A stretch of DNA of 64,000 nucleotides from Pseudomonas thivervalensis (GTDB taxonomy: Bacteria; Pseudomonadota; Gammaproteobacteria; Pseudomonadales; Pseudomonadaceae), in the NCBI RefSeq assembly GCF_001269655.1, contig NZ_LHVE01000012.1:124001-188000 (forward strand). Reading direction: 5' to 3'. Numbering within the stretch: the first letter of the stretch is position 1; every line of letters begins with the position of its first letter. The notes beneath the pieces were generated by a model that was given only the letters and a program-made list of their open reading frames with translations, did no database searches and was not told the origin of the DNA. Below, piece after piece: positions 25,869 through 35,131 of the stretch. Position numbers and translations under genes: made by a program.

Positions 25869-26777
25869 CTAGAACACCGACCAGCCGATCCGCTGGCTCA
25901 TCATTTCCAGCGCCGCCATGCCAGCCAGGGAGTTGCCGGCGACGTTGAGTTCCGGCGACCAGACGCACACCGTGAACCGGCCCGGCACCACGGCGACAAT
26001 CCCGCCCCCGACACCGCTCTTGCCCGGCAGGCCAACGCGATAAGCGAAGTTGCCGGCCTCGTCGTACAGGCCGCTGGTGGCCATGATGGAGTTGACCTGT
26101 TGGGTCTGCCGGGCACTGAGGATCTGTTCGCCGCTGTGTTTGCAGAACCCGTCGTTGGCCAGGAAGCAGAACGCCCGCGCCAGGTCGATGCAGCTCATCC
26201 GCAAGGCACAGTGGCTGAAATAACTGCGCAGCACCGCTTCCACGTCGTTGTGGAAGTTGCCGAACGATTGCATCAGGTACGCCATCGCCGCGTTGCGGGC
26301 ACGGTGCTGGTATTCCGACTCGGCGACCTTGCCGTCCACCATCACCTGCGGGTTACCCGACAGACGGCGCACGAAATCACGCATCGACAGCGCCGGCGCG
26401 GCGAAACGCGACTGGTTGATATCGCAGATGACCAACGCACCGGCATTGATGAACGGGTTGCGTGGCCGACCGCGTTCGAATTCCAGTTGCACCAGGGAAT
26501 TGAAAGGCTGGCCGGACGGCTCATGGCCCAGGCGCTCCCAGATCGCTTCGCCGGAATGCCCGATGGCCTGCACCAGGCTGAACACCTTGGAAATACTCTG
26601 CACCGAAAACGCGGTATCGGCGTCGCCAGCGCAATACAACTCGCCGTCATTGCCGTACACGGCAATGCCCAACTGGTTGGGCGCCACAGTGCCCAGGGCA
26701 GGAATGTAGTCGGCGACCTTGCCCTGACCGATCAGGGGGCGAACCGCATCGAGGATCTCGTTCAACAGTGCTTGCAT
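25869..26777 (-). CDS. glsA: Glutaminase
   Basis: 302-residue glutaminase of the serine-dependent beta-lactamase-like fold, converting glutamine to glutamate and ammonia. The catalytic S-x-x-K is in FSVQSISKVFSL, followed by NPFINAGALVICD, and the C-terminal SGVGGGIVAVVPG is conserved. The length is standard. It is convergent with the preceding small gene. Confidence 0.93.
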   Translation of the reverse strand: MQALLNEILDAVRPLIGQGKVADYIPALGTVAPNQLGIAVYGNDGELYCAGDADTAFSVQSISKVFSLVQAIGHSGEAIWERLGHEPSGQPFNSLVQLEFERGRPRNPFINAGALVICDINQSRFAAPALSMRDFVRRLSGNPQVMVDGKVAESEYQHRARNAAMAYLMQSFGNFHNDVEAVLRSYFSHCALRMSCIDLARAFCFLANDGFCKHSGEQILSARQTQQVNSIMATSGLYDEAGNFAYRVGLPGKSGVGGGIVAVVPGRFTVCVWSPELNVAGNSLAGMAALEMMSQRIGWSVF

Positions 26778-26874
26778 ATGCGCAGGGTCCAGTCATTCCC
26801 CGTTCGAGTGCGGGGATACAGACGCTAGACGCTGGTGGACGGGGTCAGAGCACACTGAGTTGCGAGGAAAAACC

Positions 26875-27054
26875 GTGGCGAGGGAGCTTGCTCCCGCAGG
26901 GCTGTGGTAGGAGCTGCCGAAGGCTGCGATCTTTTGATCTTGATCTTTCGCTTGAGATTCAAGTGTCTGGGAAAAGATCGCAGCCTCGTTGCACTCGTCA
27001 GCTCCTACACAGCTCCTACAACGCGCCCCAGCGGGAGCAAGCTCCCTCGCCACA
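26875..27054. repeat. Nested REP: family C pair inside a family B pair
   Basis: Outer family B arms at about 26876 (GTGGCGAGGGAGCTTGCTCC) and ending at about 27053. The inner family C pair runs from TAGGAGCTGCCGAAGGC at about 26909 to its complement near 27020, with an extra partial repeat of CAGCTCCTACA. This is the second B-C-C'-B' element in the window. Confidence 0.85.
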
Positions 27055-27153
27055 ACAGCCGTGTTCGCCGCAATGAATGCAAGCGTTTTCATGGGCGCTG
27101 GTCGCCAAATCGAGCGGTCTATAGTTCAAAGGATCAATCGGCAGGAGTAGACG

Positions 27154-27348
27154 ATGCGTCAGATCATGCAAAAAGAACCCTGGTGGGCCTCGCCGCCCCA
27201 GCCCGGGCAGGATGAAAGCGAGCTGGAATGGGGCTGGCTGGTGATCTACAGCGAAGGCGAGCCGCGCTTCGAGTTCATCAAGGAACGCCCATCGGACGAG
27301 CAGATCCGCCATCGCAAGGGTTGTCGCGTCACCCTCGGGTCAGAATGA
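27154..27348 (+). CDS. Small hypothetical protein, 64 aa
   Basis: Tryptophan- and glutamate-rich small soluble protein (KEPWWASPPQPGQDESELEWGWLVIYSEGEPRF...). Family not recognised. A good ribosome-binding site (CAGGAG, six bases before ATG) and codon use like its neighbours support it. It ends 10 bases before the convergent lipoprotein gene. Confidence 0.65.
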   Translation: MRQIMQKEPWWASPPQPGQDESELEWGWLVIYSEGEPRFEFIKERPSDEQIRHRKGCRVTLGSE

Positions 27349-27357
27349 ACCGGCCTG

Positions 27358-28404
27358 TCAAGGCTTGATGTCCGGCAGTGCCACCGCGCGATTGGCCAGG
27401 TCCGCTTCCACCAGGTTGCCTTTTATTTCGTCGTCCAGGTAATACACCGGCGCCATCACCCCGCTGAGGGGATGCTTGAGCGATTTGAACCACGCCTCGT
27501 CGAAGGCGGCGCTCAGGCTTTTGCGGATCTGCGCCTCCATTTCCGGCCGCTCGCCCTCGTGGATAATCGCGCGAATGCCCGCCACGCCCACCGAGATCAG
27601 CGCCCCGGCCGCCTTCCCGGCCACGGCCGCCGCCGCACCGGTCGCCCCACGCGTGGCGAATTGGGCCTCGATTTTTTCGCTGGTGCGTTGCGCCACCGTG
27701 GCGATCACCGCCTCCGATGGCCCCGCCCCCGTGGTTGCAGCCTTATTGACGTAGTCGATCAGGGCCGCATAGGCCGGCAGCGTGTTCAGCGGTTCGGTGT
27801 GAACGATCTCGTACAGCGAAGCGTCACGCGCCGCCGGCGGGCCCAGGCGGATGGCCGGGATGCCGTGCAGGCGTCGATTCATCAGTTCGTTCGGGATTCC
27901 ATGTCGCTGGGCGATGACCTTGACCTGCTGGTCGAGCAGGCGCAGGTAATGACCCGTCGCGTTGGCCCTGATCGCCTCGGGATCGATTTCCACCGACACC
28001 GGCTCCAGCACCTGCTCGCGATATTGTTCTTGCAGGTAGACCGCCAGGCGCTTGGCCGAGGAGTCCGCCTCGCCCTCGGCACTGGCGGCATACCAGCTGA
28101 CCTTCACCGCCAGCCATTCCTGGGTCCAATAGCTGCTGAACCAAGGGATGAATTCAGCCTCGGTGCGTTCATAGACCAACACGCGCCAATGCTCCATCGA
28201 CCCGCGGGCATAGACTGCCGCCTGTTCAAGAGCGTTTTTTGACGCTGCGATGATCTGCTGGTCCGCCTGCCGCCAAGTCTCCTGGGCGATCACCACCGTG
28301 GCGACCGGTTGCCCGCGCTGTGGCGTGGCGCACCCCGCCAGAACGAGCACAACGGCCAATATCAGCGAACGCAGCACAGTCGCGCCACCCCGGATTCCTG
28401 CCAT
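27358..28404 (-). CDS. Hypothetical lipoprotein, about 348 aa
   Basis: The signal peptide ends in a lipobox (SLILAVVLVLAGC), followed by a long helical region with many charged residues, a glycine/alanine-rich hydrophobic patch (ATGAAAAVAGKAAGALISVGVAGI) and MAPVYYLDDEIKGNLVEADL near the end. Family not recognised. Start 28404 is preferred because it places the signal peptide close to the N-terminus; the frame is open to 28491. It lies downstream of homospermidine synthase on the same strand. Confidence 0.7.
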   Translation of the reverse strand: MAGIRGGATVLRSLILAVVLVLAGCATPQRGQPVATVVIAQETWRQADQQIIAASKNALEQAAVYARGSMEHWRVLVYERTEAEFIPWFSSYWTQEWLAVKVSWYAASAEGEADSSAKRLAVYLQEQYREQVLEPVSVEIDPEAIRANATGHYLRLLDQQVKVIAQRHGIPNELMNRRLHGIPAIRLGPPAARDASLYEIVHTEPLNTLPAYAALIDYVNKAATTGAGPSEAVIATVAQRTSEKIEAQFATRGATGAAAAVAGKAAGALISVGVAGIRAIIHEGERPEMEAQIRKSLSAAFDEAWFKSLKHPLSGVMAPVYYLDDEIKGNLVEADLANRAVALPDIKP

Positions 28405-28514
28405 CCATGGGGTTGAGTATAGGTCGCCTAGCTCCCGCAGTTTTCGCGGGTGTTCAAGCAATCGGCATCCACCCCAGATACGCTGTCTCAAGCAATCGGT
28501 ATGTCACCACCAAT

Positions 28515-28548
28515 CCCTGTGGGAGCGAGCTTGCTCGCTCCCACAGGG
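28515..28548. repeat. Perfect 34-base palindrome derived from a family A REP
   Basis: Arms CCCTGTGGGAGCGAGC and its exact complement, separated only by TT. Normal family A pairs in this window have 40-60 bases between arms. It lies 12 bases past the homospermidine synthase stop codon and may act as its transcript-end hairpin, though no T-run follows on that strand. Confidence 0.9.
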
Positions 28549-28560
28549 ATTTCGGGTCTC

Positions 28561-29967
28561 TCAGAACCGGGTGAAATGCTCGAATTGCCAATCATCGGCC
28601 GCTGCGTCCCCTGAAGCGTTGTGAAGAGCCCCCGTCGGTGTCCAATCGGTGCGTTTGCCCACCAACGTCCCCAGGTAAGGTCGGGCGACGTCCAGCACAC
28701 GTTCGTAATCCATTTGTTCCGGCTCGACGATGCCACGATCCGGATGTTCGATGGCCCAGACGATTCCCGCCATGACGCCCGCCGCCACTTGCAGGCTGGT
28801 GGCATTATTGAAGGGCACCAGGGCCCTCGCCTCGTCAATGCTCAGCACCGAGCCGAACCAGTAGGCGTTCATGTCATGGCCCATCAGCAACACCCCCAGT
28901 GCATCCACCCCGCCGGGGTCGATTTCGCCGTTGAGAATCCGCTGCCGGGCCTGGGGTTTCCAGCCGCGGCCGATCAGTTCATGGACTGACAGCCAGGCAT
29001 CGTTGCAGGGGTGATAGGCGTAATGCAGGGTGGGTCGGTAAACCAACTTGCGCTGCTCCTTCACGGTCAGCAAATCGGCGGTCGAAGCGGTTTCGTGGTG
29101 AGTGATCATCAGCCCCAGGCATGGCCCGCCCACGGGCGTCCAGGTCTTGATCAAGACACTGGCGCTCGGGCGTTCCAGATAGATCGCGTTGCGGCTACCG
29201 AAACGATGGCGCCGCGCAGCGGATGGCCAAGTCCGTTCATGGGTACCCCAACCCAACTTGGCCGGCTGGCTGCCTTCGCTGATGAGCCCCTCCACCGACC
29301 AGGTGTTGACGAACTCATCGTCTTCCTTGGGACGCTGGGAGCGTTGGCTGTCACGTTCGGCGAAATGAATGACCTTGATCCTCATGTCCATGCATAGCCT
29401 GGCCCAGTCGACCCCGCCCCGCTGTTGTGGCAGCGGCTGCTTCAATTGCATCGCCAACTCAACCAATCCGGCTTTGAGCAAATGGGTGATCAAACCGGGA
29501 TTCGCGCCATGGGCCACCACCGCCGTAGGGCCTTTACCCAACCTTTTTTGCAGGTCCAGCACCTGATAGCGCAAGGCGTAATTGGTGCGATGGGAAAGGT
29601 CCAGGTGCGGATCGTCGTAGCCTCCGGCCCACGGCTCGACGCAGGTATCGAGGTACAGCGCGCCTTTCTCGAAAGCGTACGCCATAAGCTCCAGGGAGCT
29701 GACCTCGACGGACAGGTTGACGATGAAATCACCACGTTTGACGACGCGATCCAGGGTTTGTGCATAGGTTTGTCGGGTCAAGGCTTTGCGAACGAAGCGG
29801 ATCCCTCGCTCCTTGAACCAGATGTTCTGGTCGATCACCGGTGCGATGACGGTGATCTGCTTGACCACAACGTGATCCTGCCTCAGCAACAAGGGCAACG
29901 TGGCCCGGGCGATGGAGCCGAAGCCGATGAAGACCAGATGGCCGGTGAACGGGACCTGACGTTCCAT
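28561..29967 (-). CDS. hss: Homospermidine synthase
   Basis: 468-residue saccharopine-dehydrogenase-like enzyme that forms homospermidine from putrescine and spermidine using NAD. The N-terminal Rossmann region GHLVFIGFGSIARATLPLLL and the segment ALYLDTCVEPWAGGYDD are characteristic, and HGANPGLITHLLKAGL follows. Start 29967 has a strong GGAGG site five bases upstream; the longer frame to 30000 is rejected. It is the first of a run of leftward genes that look stress-related. Confidence 0.93.
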   Translation of the reverse strand: MERQVPFTGHLVFIGFGSIARATLPLLLRQDHVVVKQITVIAPVIDQNIWFKERGIRFVRKALTRQTYAQTLDRVVKRGDFIVNLSVEVSSLELMAYAFEKGALYLDTCVEPWAGGYDDPHLDLSHRTNYALRYQVLDLQKRLGKGPTAVVAHGANPGLITHLLKAGLVELAMQLKQPLPQQRGGVDWARLCMDMRIKVIHFAERDSQRSQRPKEDDEFVNTWSVEGLISEGSQPAKLGWGTHERTWPSAARRHRFGSRNAIYLERPSASVLIKTWTPVGGPCLGLMITHHETASTADLLTVKEQRKLVYRPTLHYAYHPCNDAWLSVHELIGRGWKPQARQRILNGEIDPGGVDALGVLLMGHDMNAYWFGSVLSIDEARALVPFNNATSLQVAAGVMAGIVWAIEHPDRGIVEPEQMDYERVLDVARPYLGTLVGKRTDWTPTGALHNASGDAAADDWQFEHFTRF

Positions 29968-30081
29968 GTGCCACCTCCTTGGGAAGGGTGTACTGCGCAT
30001 GAAATAACCGAACGGCGACCGAGGCTACTGTCGATGTTGACAGGTGCGGCGCAAGTCGCCCTGCGCCGCCCCTGGGTCCAC

Positions 30082-30891
30082 CTACGAAGTGCCCAGCCCG
30101 CCGGACAGATCCGTGCCGGAATGAGCCCGTCCGTTGGCTGGCGTGACGCTTGGCTCGTCACGATGCTCAGTGGTCTTGCTCACCGTATCACGCACCGTTT
30201 CATAGCCCTCCCGCGCCGTGCGCTTGACCTTGTCGGTCAGGTCGGCGCTGGTCTTGCCCATCACTCGCTGTTCGCTGGAGGACGTGGGTAACGCCGCACC
30301 CAGCATGGCCCCCAGGGCGATGCCAGCGGCGGCCATCATCAACGGTTGCTCCTTGAACAAACGGCTGAACTCATCGCCCAGATGCTGCGACCCCTGGGTC
30401 ACGCGCTCGCCCGCCTGGTGAGCGCTGTGCCGGGCATGCCGGGCGCTGGCGCCCACGTCGTCCGCCAGGTGCGCGGCTTTGTCCTTGAGGTGGTGAAAGC
30501 CTTCGCGCAACGAATCGCTGCTGCTGTGCAGATGCTCCCGGGCGCTGTCCAGGCCGCCGGCAAGCCCTTCGCTCCAGCCGCTGGAATCCTGGTCCGGACC
30601 GACGCGATAACCGACCCGCGGCGGATGGTTCTGGCCGAGCATCAGCCAGCACAGGCCGACCGTGGTCAGCACGGTCGGCACCGGGTTGTTGCGCACGGTG
30701 GTGCCCAGGTTGGTGAAGAACGCCGAACCGTTTCCCTTGGCAAGGCTCAAGGCTTGGTCGAGCATCTGCCCCGGTGTGAACTTGCTGCCCAAGGCATCGA
30801 CGATATGGCTGATGTGCGCCCTTTGCTCATCGATCTCGCGCTCGATGGCTTCCGGGCTCTTTTCGGATTCAGTCTTGAATTCATCCTTCAT
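30082..30891 (-). CDS. DUF3618-type membrane-associated protein
   Basis: 269 residues. The N-terminus (SPEAIEREIDEQRAHISHIVDALGSKFTPGQMLDQAL) matches the DUF3618 pattern, followed by a hydrophobic segment around PVPTVLTTVGLCWLML and a second around PLMMAAAGIALGAMLGAALP. The C-terminus is charged and histidine/serine-rich. Its ATG overlaps the stop of the holin-like gene; third gene of a tight three-gene operon (31948 to 30082). Confidence 0.8.
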   Translation of the reverse strand: MKDEFKTESEKSPEAIEREIDEQRAHISHIVDALGSKFTPGQMLDQALSLAKGNGSAFFTNLGTTVRNNPVPTVLTTVGLCWLMLGQNHPPRVGYRVGPDQDSSGWSEGLAGGLDSAREHLHSSSDSLREGFHHLKDKAAHLADDVGASARHARHSAHQAGERVTQGSQHLGDEFSRLFKEQPLMMAAAGIALGAMLGAALPTSSSEQRVMGKTSADLTDKVKRTAREGYETVRDTVSKTTEHRDEPSVTPANGRAHSGTDLSGGLGTS

Positions 30892-31322
30892 GGGGCATTC
30901 CTCCGCAGGGCTTGCTGGTCTTTGTTCAGCGCATCGAGCGTTCGGTCAGGCTTGAAGTGAGACGGTTCGAACTGTTTCTTGCCCGACTGCACCATGACGA
31001 ATCCGATGATCATGACCACGACGCCGACGATCAACGCGGCCAACCAGGGCGCCATCATCGTACTCAGGCCATACACCACCGCCATCAGCAGGATGATGAA
31101 GCCGGCCATCAGCACCATGGCGCCACCGGCCACCCCGGCGATACCCGCCTTGAGGGTGTTGAGGCTGGCCTGGAACTCAGCCTTGGCCAACGCCAGCTCC
31201 TTGGTAAACAGCGAGGGGACTTCGTGGGTCAACTGCTTCAACAACCCCACCACGGAGGCGTCATTATCGGACGCCGAGGCGCCGGCGGTACGCTGGATAT
31301 CGGGGTCTGGTCGGTTCATCAC
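30888..31322 (-). CDS. Phage-holin-3_6 / YqjE-like membrane protein
   Basis: 144 residues with two adjacent membrane segments (GIAGVAGGAMVLMAGFIILLMAVVYGL and APWLAALIVGVVVMIIGFVMV) after a charged N-terminus (LLKQLTHEVPSLFTKELALAKAE). This is the Phage_holin_3_6 / DUF1469 pattern found in stress-induced YqjD-YqjE-type operons. It overlaps both neighbours by four bases. Confidence 0.85.
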   Translation of the reverse strand: MMNRPDPDIQRTAGASASDNDASVVGLLKQLTHEVPSLFTKELALAKAEFQASLNTLKAGIAGVAGGAMVLMAGFIILLMAVVYGLSTMMAPWLAALIVGVVVMIIGFVMVQSGKKQFEPSHFKPDRTLDALNKDQQALRRNAP

Positions 31323-31948
31323 AACTCTCCTCTGATATTGGCCGAGCCGGGCAGCGAGCCCGTGGCGGCGTCACTGGGATGATCCTGCGCGCTGGGCGAG
31401 GTTGGGGTGATACCTGTAGCCATGCCGCTGGCAGCCCCGGCACCGGGACCGATGGGATCGGGCACTTGGTCGAAGGGACGGTGCGCGGCAAAGCCACCGG
31501 CCGGCGGGTGGGAATGGCCGGCTGCCGGATCCTCGGTTTCGCTGGCGATGGATGAACTGCCAGCCTTCAAGAAGCGTGAAAGGCCAAAGCCCACCGCGAC
31601 GCTGCCGGCCATGAACAGCCCTGGGTTATCCCGGGCCAGCCGGGCACCGTCGTGCAGCAACTGTTCGGCGCTCATGTGGCGTAATTTGTTGGCAAGGCCG
31701 GTCATCGAATCCGCCATGTCCGCCATGTAATGGGACAGGCCAAGGGGGTCGCTGGCTTCAAGCTCCGAGCCGGCCGACTTGGCCCCTCGCGCCAGCGCAT
31801 CGATCTGGTCGGCGGCGGTATCGCGGTATTGGCCGAAATGTGCATCGGCCTGTTCGCGAGCGCTGCCGATGGCATCGTTCATTCGCGCCTTGATGTCATC
31901 GGGTCGGGTATCGCGTGATTGATCGGGGTTGTTGTCCGGGATAGTCAT
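31319..31948 (-). CDS. Stress-type membrane-anchored protein, 209 aa
   Basis: N-terminal helical part (IKARMNDAIGSAREQADAHFGQYRDTAADQIDALARGAK), then MADSMTGLANKLRHMSAEQLLHDGARLARDNPGLFMAGSVAVGFGLSRFLKA with one hydrophobic segment, and a low-complexity Pro/Gly/Ser tail. It resembles the YqjD/DUF883 type in layout, but I cannot assign it firmly. First gene of the three-gene operon; start 31948 lies behind a GGAGG. Confidence 0.75.
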   Translation of the reverse strand: MTIPDNNPDQSRDTRPDDIKARMNDAIGSAREQADAHFGQYRDTAADQIDALARGAKSAGSELEASDPLGLSHYMADMADSMTGLANKLRHMSAEQLLHDGARLARDNPGLFMAGSVAVGFGLSRFLKAGSSSIASETEDPAAGHSHPPAGGFAAHRPFDQVPDPIGPGAGAASGMATGITPTSPSAQDHPSDAATGSLPGSANIRGEL

Positions 31949-32167
31949 GTCTGTCCATCGCCTCCGTGATGAAAAACTCAACGACAGGCATCGCTGAAGC
32001 GACGCCTGGATCAGTACCTCTCAGAACAAGTGACGGAGCGTGCTGCGGGCTAGTTCCAACGAGTTGGCGTCTCGGACGCTGTGTGGTCGTCGGGGGCCGC
32101 TTGATGGTTTTTTACGGCAAAAAAATGGGCACTGGTGTCAACACCAATGCCCGATACACAAGGAACC

Positions 32168-32281
32168 CGTGGCGAGGGAGCTTGCTCCCGCTGGGGTGCG
32201 AAGCAGCCCCAATAATTTCTGTGTTCAAACCAAAAAACCGGGACTGCTGCGCAGTCCAGCGGGAGCAAGCTCCCTCGCCAC
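32168..32281. repeat. REP/BIME, family B pair
   Basis: GTGGCGAGGGAGCTTGCTCC and its inverted copy with inner GCAGCCCC / GGACTGCTGCGCAGTCC stems. It fills most of the 380-base space between the DUF892 gene and the 31948 operon; no gene is seen in the rest. Confidence 0.88.
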
Positions 32282-32327
32282 AAAAACACTCTGTTCACCT
32301 CAAAAGTCCATCAACACACTGCTTAGG

Positions 32328-32828
32328 TCAGGACTCCATCGTCGCCGCCTGGTTGCCACCCTGCTCGGCAATCTTCGAGAGTTTCTCGTCGGTGGCTTTT
32401 TCTTCCTTGAGGGTTGCCAGCAGCAGGCCGACCACTTCATCGCCCAGGTTCAAGTGCTTGGCCATGGCGATCAAGGTGCCGTAACTGGCGATTTCGTAGT
32501 GCTCGACTTTCTGTGCCGCGCCGATCAGCCCCGCATCGAGCACCGCGCCTTTTTCGATTTCCTCGATCAGTTCCTTGGACTCTTCTACCAGCCCTTCCAT
32601 GGCGATGCACTTCATGCGCTTGAGCTTGATACCCGCCACTTCGACGAGCGTGTCGATGCGTTCGATCTGCCCCTGGGTTTCTTCCAGGTGATCATTGAAG
32701 GCTTGTGCGAGCAAGGGGTTGGTGGTGGCCCGGGCCATGCGCGGCAGGGCACGGGTGATCTGTTTTTCAGCGCTGTACACGTCGGACAGTTCGTGAATGA
32801 ACAGGTCTGTTACGGTTTTTCTGGCCAT
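32328..32828 (-). CDS. Ferritin-like DUF892 protein (YciE/YciF family)
   Basis: 166 residues forming a four-helix bundle: VTDLFIHELSDVYSAEKQITRALPRMA, FNDHLEETQGQIERIDTLVEV, and VEHYEIASYGTLIAMAKHLN, with the Glu/His residues of a di-iron site (E-x6-Y near the start, E-x-x-H in DHLEET, E-x-x-x-Y later). The family is induced by osmotic and general stress. Start 32828 follows AGAGG. A second DUF892 gene is at 36633. Confidence 0.9.
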   Translation of the reverse strand: MARKTVTDLFIHELSDVYSAEKQITRALPRMARATTNPLLAQAFNDHLEETQGQIERIDTLVEVAGIKLKRMKCIAMEGLVEESKELIEEIEKGAVLDAGLIGAAQKVEHYEIASYGTLIAMAKHLNLGDEVVGLLLATLKEEKATDEKLSKIAEQGGNQAATMES

Positions 32829-32994
32829 CTCAATCATCCTCTGGTCAAAAAAGCCACGCCGCTTGGCGAGCCTCGAAAGGTTGATGGGGTGAAGCCGCAG
32901 AGGCGGCTTCACCTGTCATCAACACTGACCCAGGGAAAATTTCGGATGTTCCAGAAATTTGCCGAAACGTTGACAGAGGGTATCGGGGAGTCCC

Positions 32995-33924
32995 TCAACC
33001 CAACGCCGTGTCGAGAAACATCATCACCGCAAACCCCATCATCAAGCCGAGGGTGGCCGGGGTTTCATGACCGTTGCGATGGGTCTCGGGGATCACCTCG
33101 TGGGAGACCACGAAGATCATCGCCCCCGCCGCCAGCCCCAGGCTGATGGGGTACGCGACGGCCACGCCCGACGACATGCCCAGGCCGATCACCGACCCCA
33201 GGGGCTCCATCAGCCCCGAACCGACCGCGATGAGCGCGGCACGCAAAGTGCTGATGCCAGTGACGCGCAGCGCCATGGCAATGGCCAGGCCCTCGGGGAT
33301 GTCCTGGATGGCAATGGCGGTGGTCAGGGGCAAACCGACCTTGAAATCGCCGTCGGCAAAACTGACGCCGATGGCCATGCCTTCCGGCAAGTTGTGCAAG
33401 GTGATGGCAAGCACGAACAACCAGACGCGATTGATACGCTCGGCCTGGGGACCACGCCGGCCGCTGAGCTCGTGTTCGTGTGGCACGAAGCGGTCCAGGC
33501 CGATCATCAGGGCGACGCCCAGGCCCAAGCCGATCACGACGACAACCGCGGCGAGCAACTGGTTGCCACAGATAATCTGTGCCGCTTCGATGCCCGGCAG
33601 GATCAACGAGAAGGAACTGGCGGCGAGCATCATGCCGGCGGCAAACCCCAACATGATGTCCTGGGTACGCGAGGAGATATCCCGCAGCACCACCGCCATC
33701 AACGCCCCCAGGGCGGTGGCGGCAAAACCCGATGTACCGCCCAACACCGCGTAACCGAGGTTTTGACGATTGGCGCCCACCAAGGCGTTGTAGCCACTGT
33801 AGAGCAACAACGCGGCCACCAACGCCAGCCCGAGCCAGAACGTCAGACCCAGCAGCAGATTCTCTTGCACGGGGTTCAGCCAGGTGCGCCAGGGCGATCG
33901 AATCCGGGAGGTGGGCTGGTCCAT
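32995..33924 (-). CDS. ZIP-family metal transporter
   Basis: 309-residue inner-membrane protein with about eight hydrophobic segments. The metal-site motifs of ZIP proteins are clear: LAITLHNLPEGMAIGVSFADG in membrane segment 4 and AIQDIPEGLAIAMALR in segment 5. A histidine stretch RFVPHEHE precedes them. It probably moves zinc, iron or manganese. Lying next to a manganese catalase gene, manganese supply is a plausible role but unproven. Confidence 0.9.
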   Translation of the reverse strand: MDQPTSRIRSPWRTWLNPVQENLLLGLTFWLGLALVAALLLYSGYNALVGANRQNLGYAVLGGTSGFAATALGALMAVVLRDISSRTQDIMLGFAAGMMLAASSFSLILPGIEAAQIICGNQLLAAVVVVIGLGLGVALMIGLDRFVPHEHELSGRRGPQAERINRVWLFVLAITLHNLPEGMAIGVSFADGDFKVGLPLTTAIAIQDIPEGLAIAMALRVTGISTLRAALIAVGSGLMEPLGSVIGLGMSSGVAVAYPISLGLAAGAMIFVVSHEVIPETHRNGHETPATLGLMMGFAVMMFLDTALG

Positions 33925-33999
33925 CGAATGTCCTTACGGGTCTTGGCCGTGGCGTGGCTCGGAATAACAGGCGAGGGAGTCGCCTCCCTCGCCATTTCT

Positions 34000-34881
34000 T
34001 TACAGTTTGTCACCTTGCATCCCCGAACCCAAGTCGGCGCCTGTGGTGGGGTTGCTTTCAGGGTTGGACATCGTCCGTGCCTTCATGTCCATCAACAGTG
34101 CTTCATCTTTTTCGCTCAATTGCACACTGGCCAGGCCATCGCCACCGTCGACCGCAGGCGTTGGGTTTTCGACGAACTCCCAATCGTCGCCCTGGTTCCA
34201 TGGGCCACGCACGGTAGGTTCACCTTGGGACATGTTGAAGTACACATTGGTGAACTCCGGCATGCCGGGTAATTTACCTTGTGGGAAGTTGGGCTGGATG
34301 GCATGCAAGGCTTTTTCGAACGACAACTGATGCGCGATTTCACGGGTCATCAAAAAGCCCAGCGCTTCCTTTACCCCCGGGTCGTCAGTGACATTCATCA
34401 ATCGCTCATAGACAATTTTGGCCCGGGCTTCGGCGGCGATGTTGGAACGCATGTCCGCCGTCGGCTCGCCGATCGTGTCTACATAAGCGGCAGTCCACGG
34501 CACCCCGGCGGAGTTGGTCAATGGCGACCCGGCACCGTACAGGAGGCTGGTGATGTGAGAGTCGTTACCGGCACCGTTGATGTCGCGGTACAGTTGGCCC
34601 TCTTTTTCCACCCCTTCGGCCATCTTGCCCTTGGCGCCCTTGTTCAACATCACGATGATCGAGCCGATTACTTCCAGATGGCTGAGCTCTTCGGTGGCGA
34701 TGTCCATCAGCAAATCCTTGCGGCCTGGATCGTCCTCGGACAAGGCTTGGGTGAAATAACGTGACGCCGCCGCCAACTCCCCCTGGGCCCCGCCGAACTG
34801 CTCCAGCAGCAGGTTGGCGAGACCAGGATTAGGCTCAGCGACACGCACGGTGTATTGCAGTCGTTTGTTATGTAGAAACAT
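34000..34881 (-). CDS. katN: Manganese catalase
   Basis: 293-residue di-manganese catalase, breaking down hydrogen peroxide without haem. The metal ligands are in EQFGGAQGELAAASRYFTQ, DIATEELSHLEVIGSIIVML (E-E-x-x-H) and the later EARAKIVYERL and MTREIAHQLSFEKAL (E-x-x-H). The length and the RGPWNQGDDWEF region fit the family. Start 34881 follows GAGGAG. Confidence 0.95.
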   Translation of the reverse strand: MFLHNKRLQYTVRVAEPNPGLANLLLEQFGGAQGELAAASRYFTQALSEDDPGRKDLLMDIATEELSHLEVIGSIIVMLNKGAKGKMAEGVEKEGQLYRDINGAGNDSHITSLLYGAGSPLTNSAGVPWTAAYVDTIGEPTADMRSNIAAEARAKIVYERLMNVTDDPGVKEALGFLMTREIAHQLSFEKALHAIQPNFPQGKLPGMPEFTNVYFNMSQGEPTVRGPWNQGDDWEFVENPTPAVDGGDGLASVQLSEKDEALLMDMKARTMSNPESNPTTGADLGSGMQGDKL

Positions 34882-35088
34882 GATTGAACTCCTCGTTCAG
34901 GACACACTTCATGAGCACGCTGCCGACGGCAGGCCCATGAAAATCTGAAGAAGTTAAACGAATAAAATTTAGTTTTTATTCAAGACAGAAGACGAGTGGT
35001 TAATTGCAACTCAGGCATACTTGCTTATTTATTCAATCGTCAATACCGCAGCGAAGCCGGGTATGACTTTCAATATCAAGGCCGGAAC
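34882..35088. other. AT-rich leader region upstream of the manganese catalase
   Basis: Contains an AT-rich tract at about 34955-34990 that could be a promoter for katN on the minus strand. I could not match a specific sigma-factor consensus by eye. Confidence 0.35.
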
Positions 35089-35115
35089 AGGTCCCATGCC
35101 AACGGCACGGGACCT
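35089..35115 (-). terminator. Hairpin after the KGG-repeat gene
   Basis: Arms AGGTCCC / GGGACCT with inner partial pairing (GTGCC/GGCAT), 16 bases past the stop of the KGG gene. No clear T-run, so termination is only suggested. Confidence 0.45.
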
Positions 35116-35131
35116 GCGAGACCACGGGACA

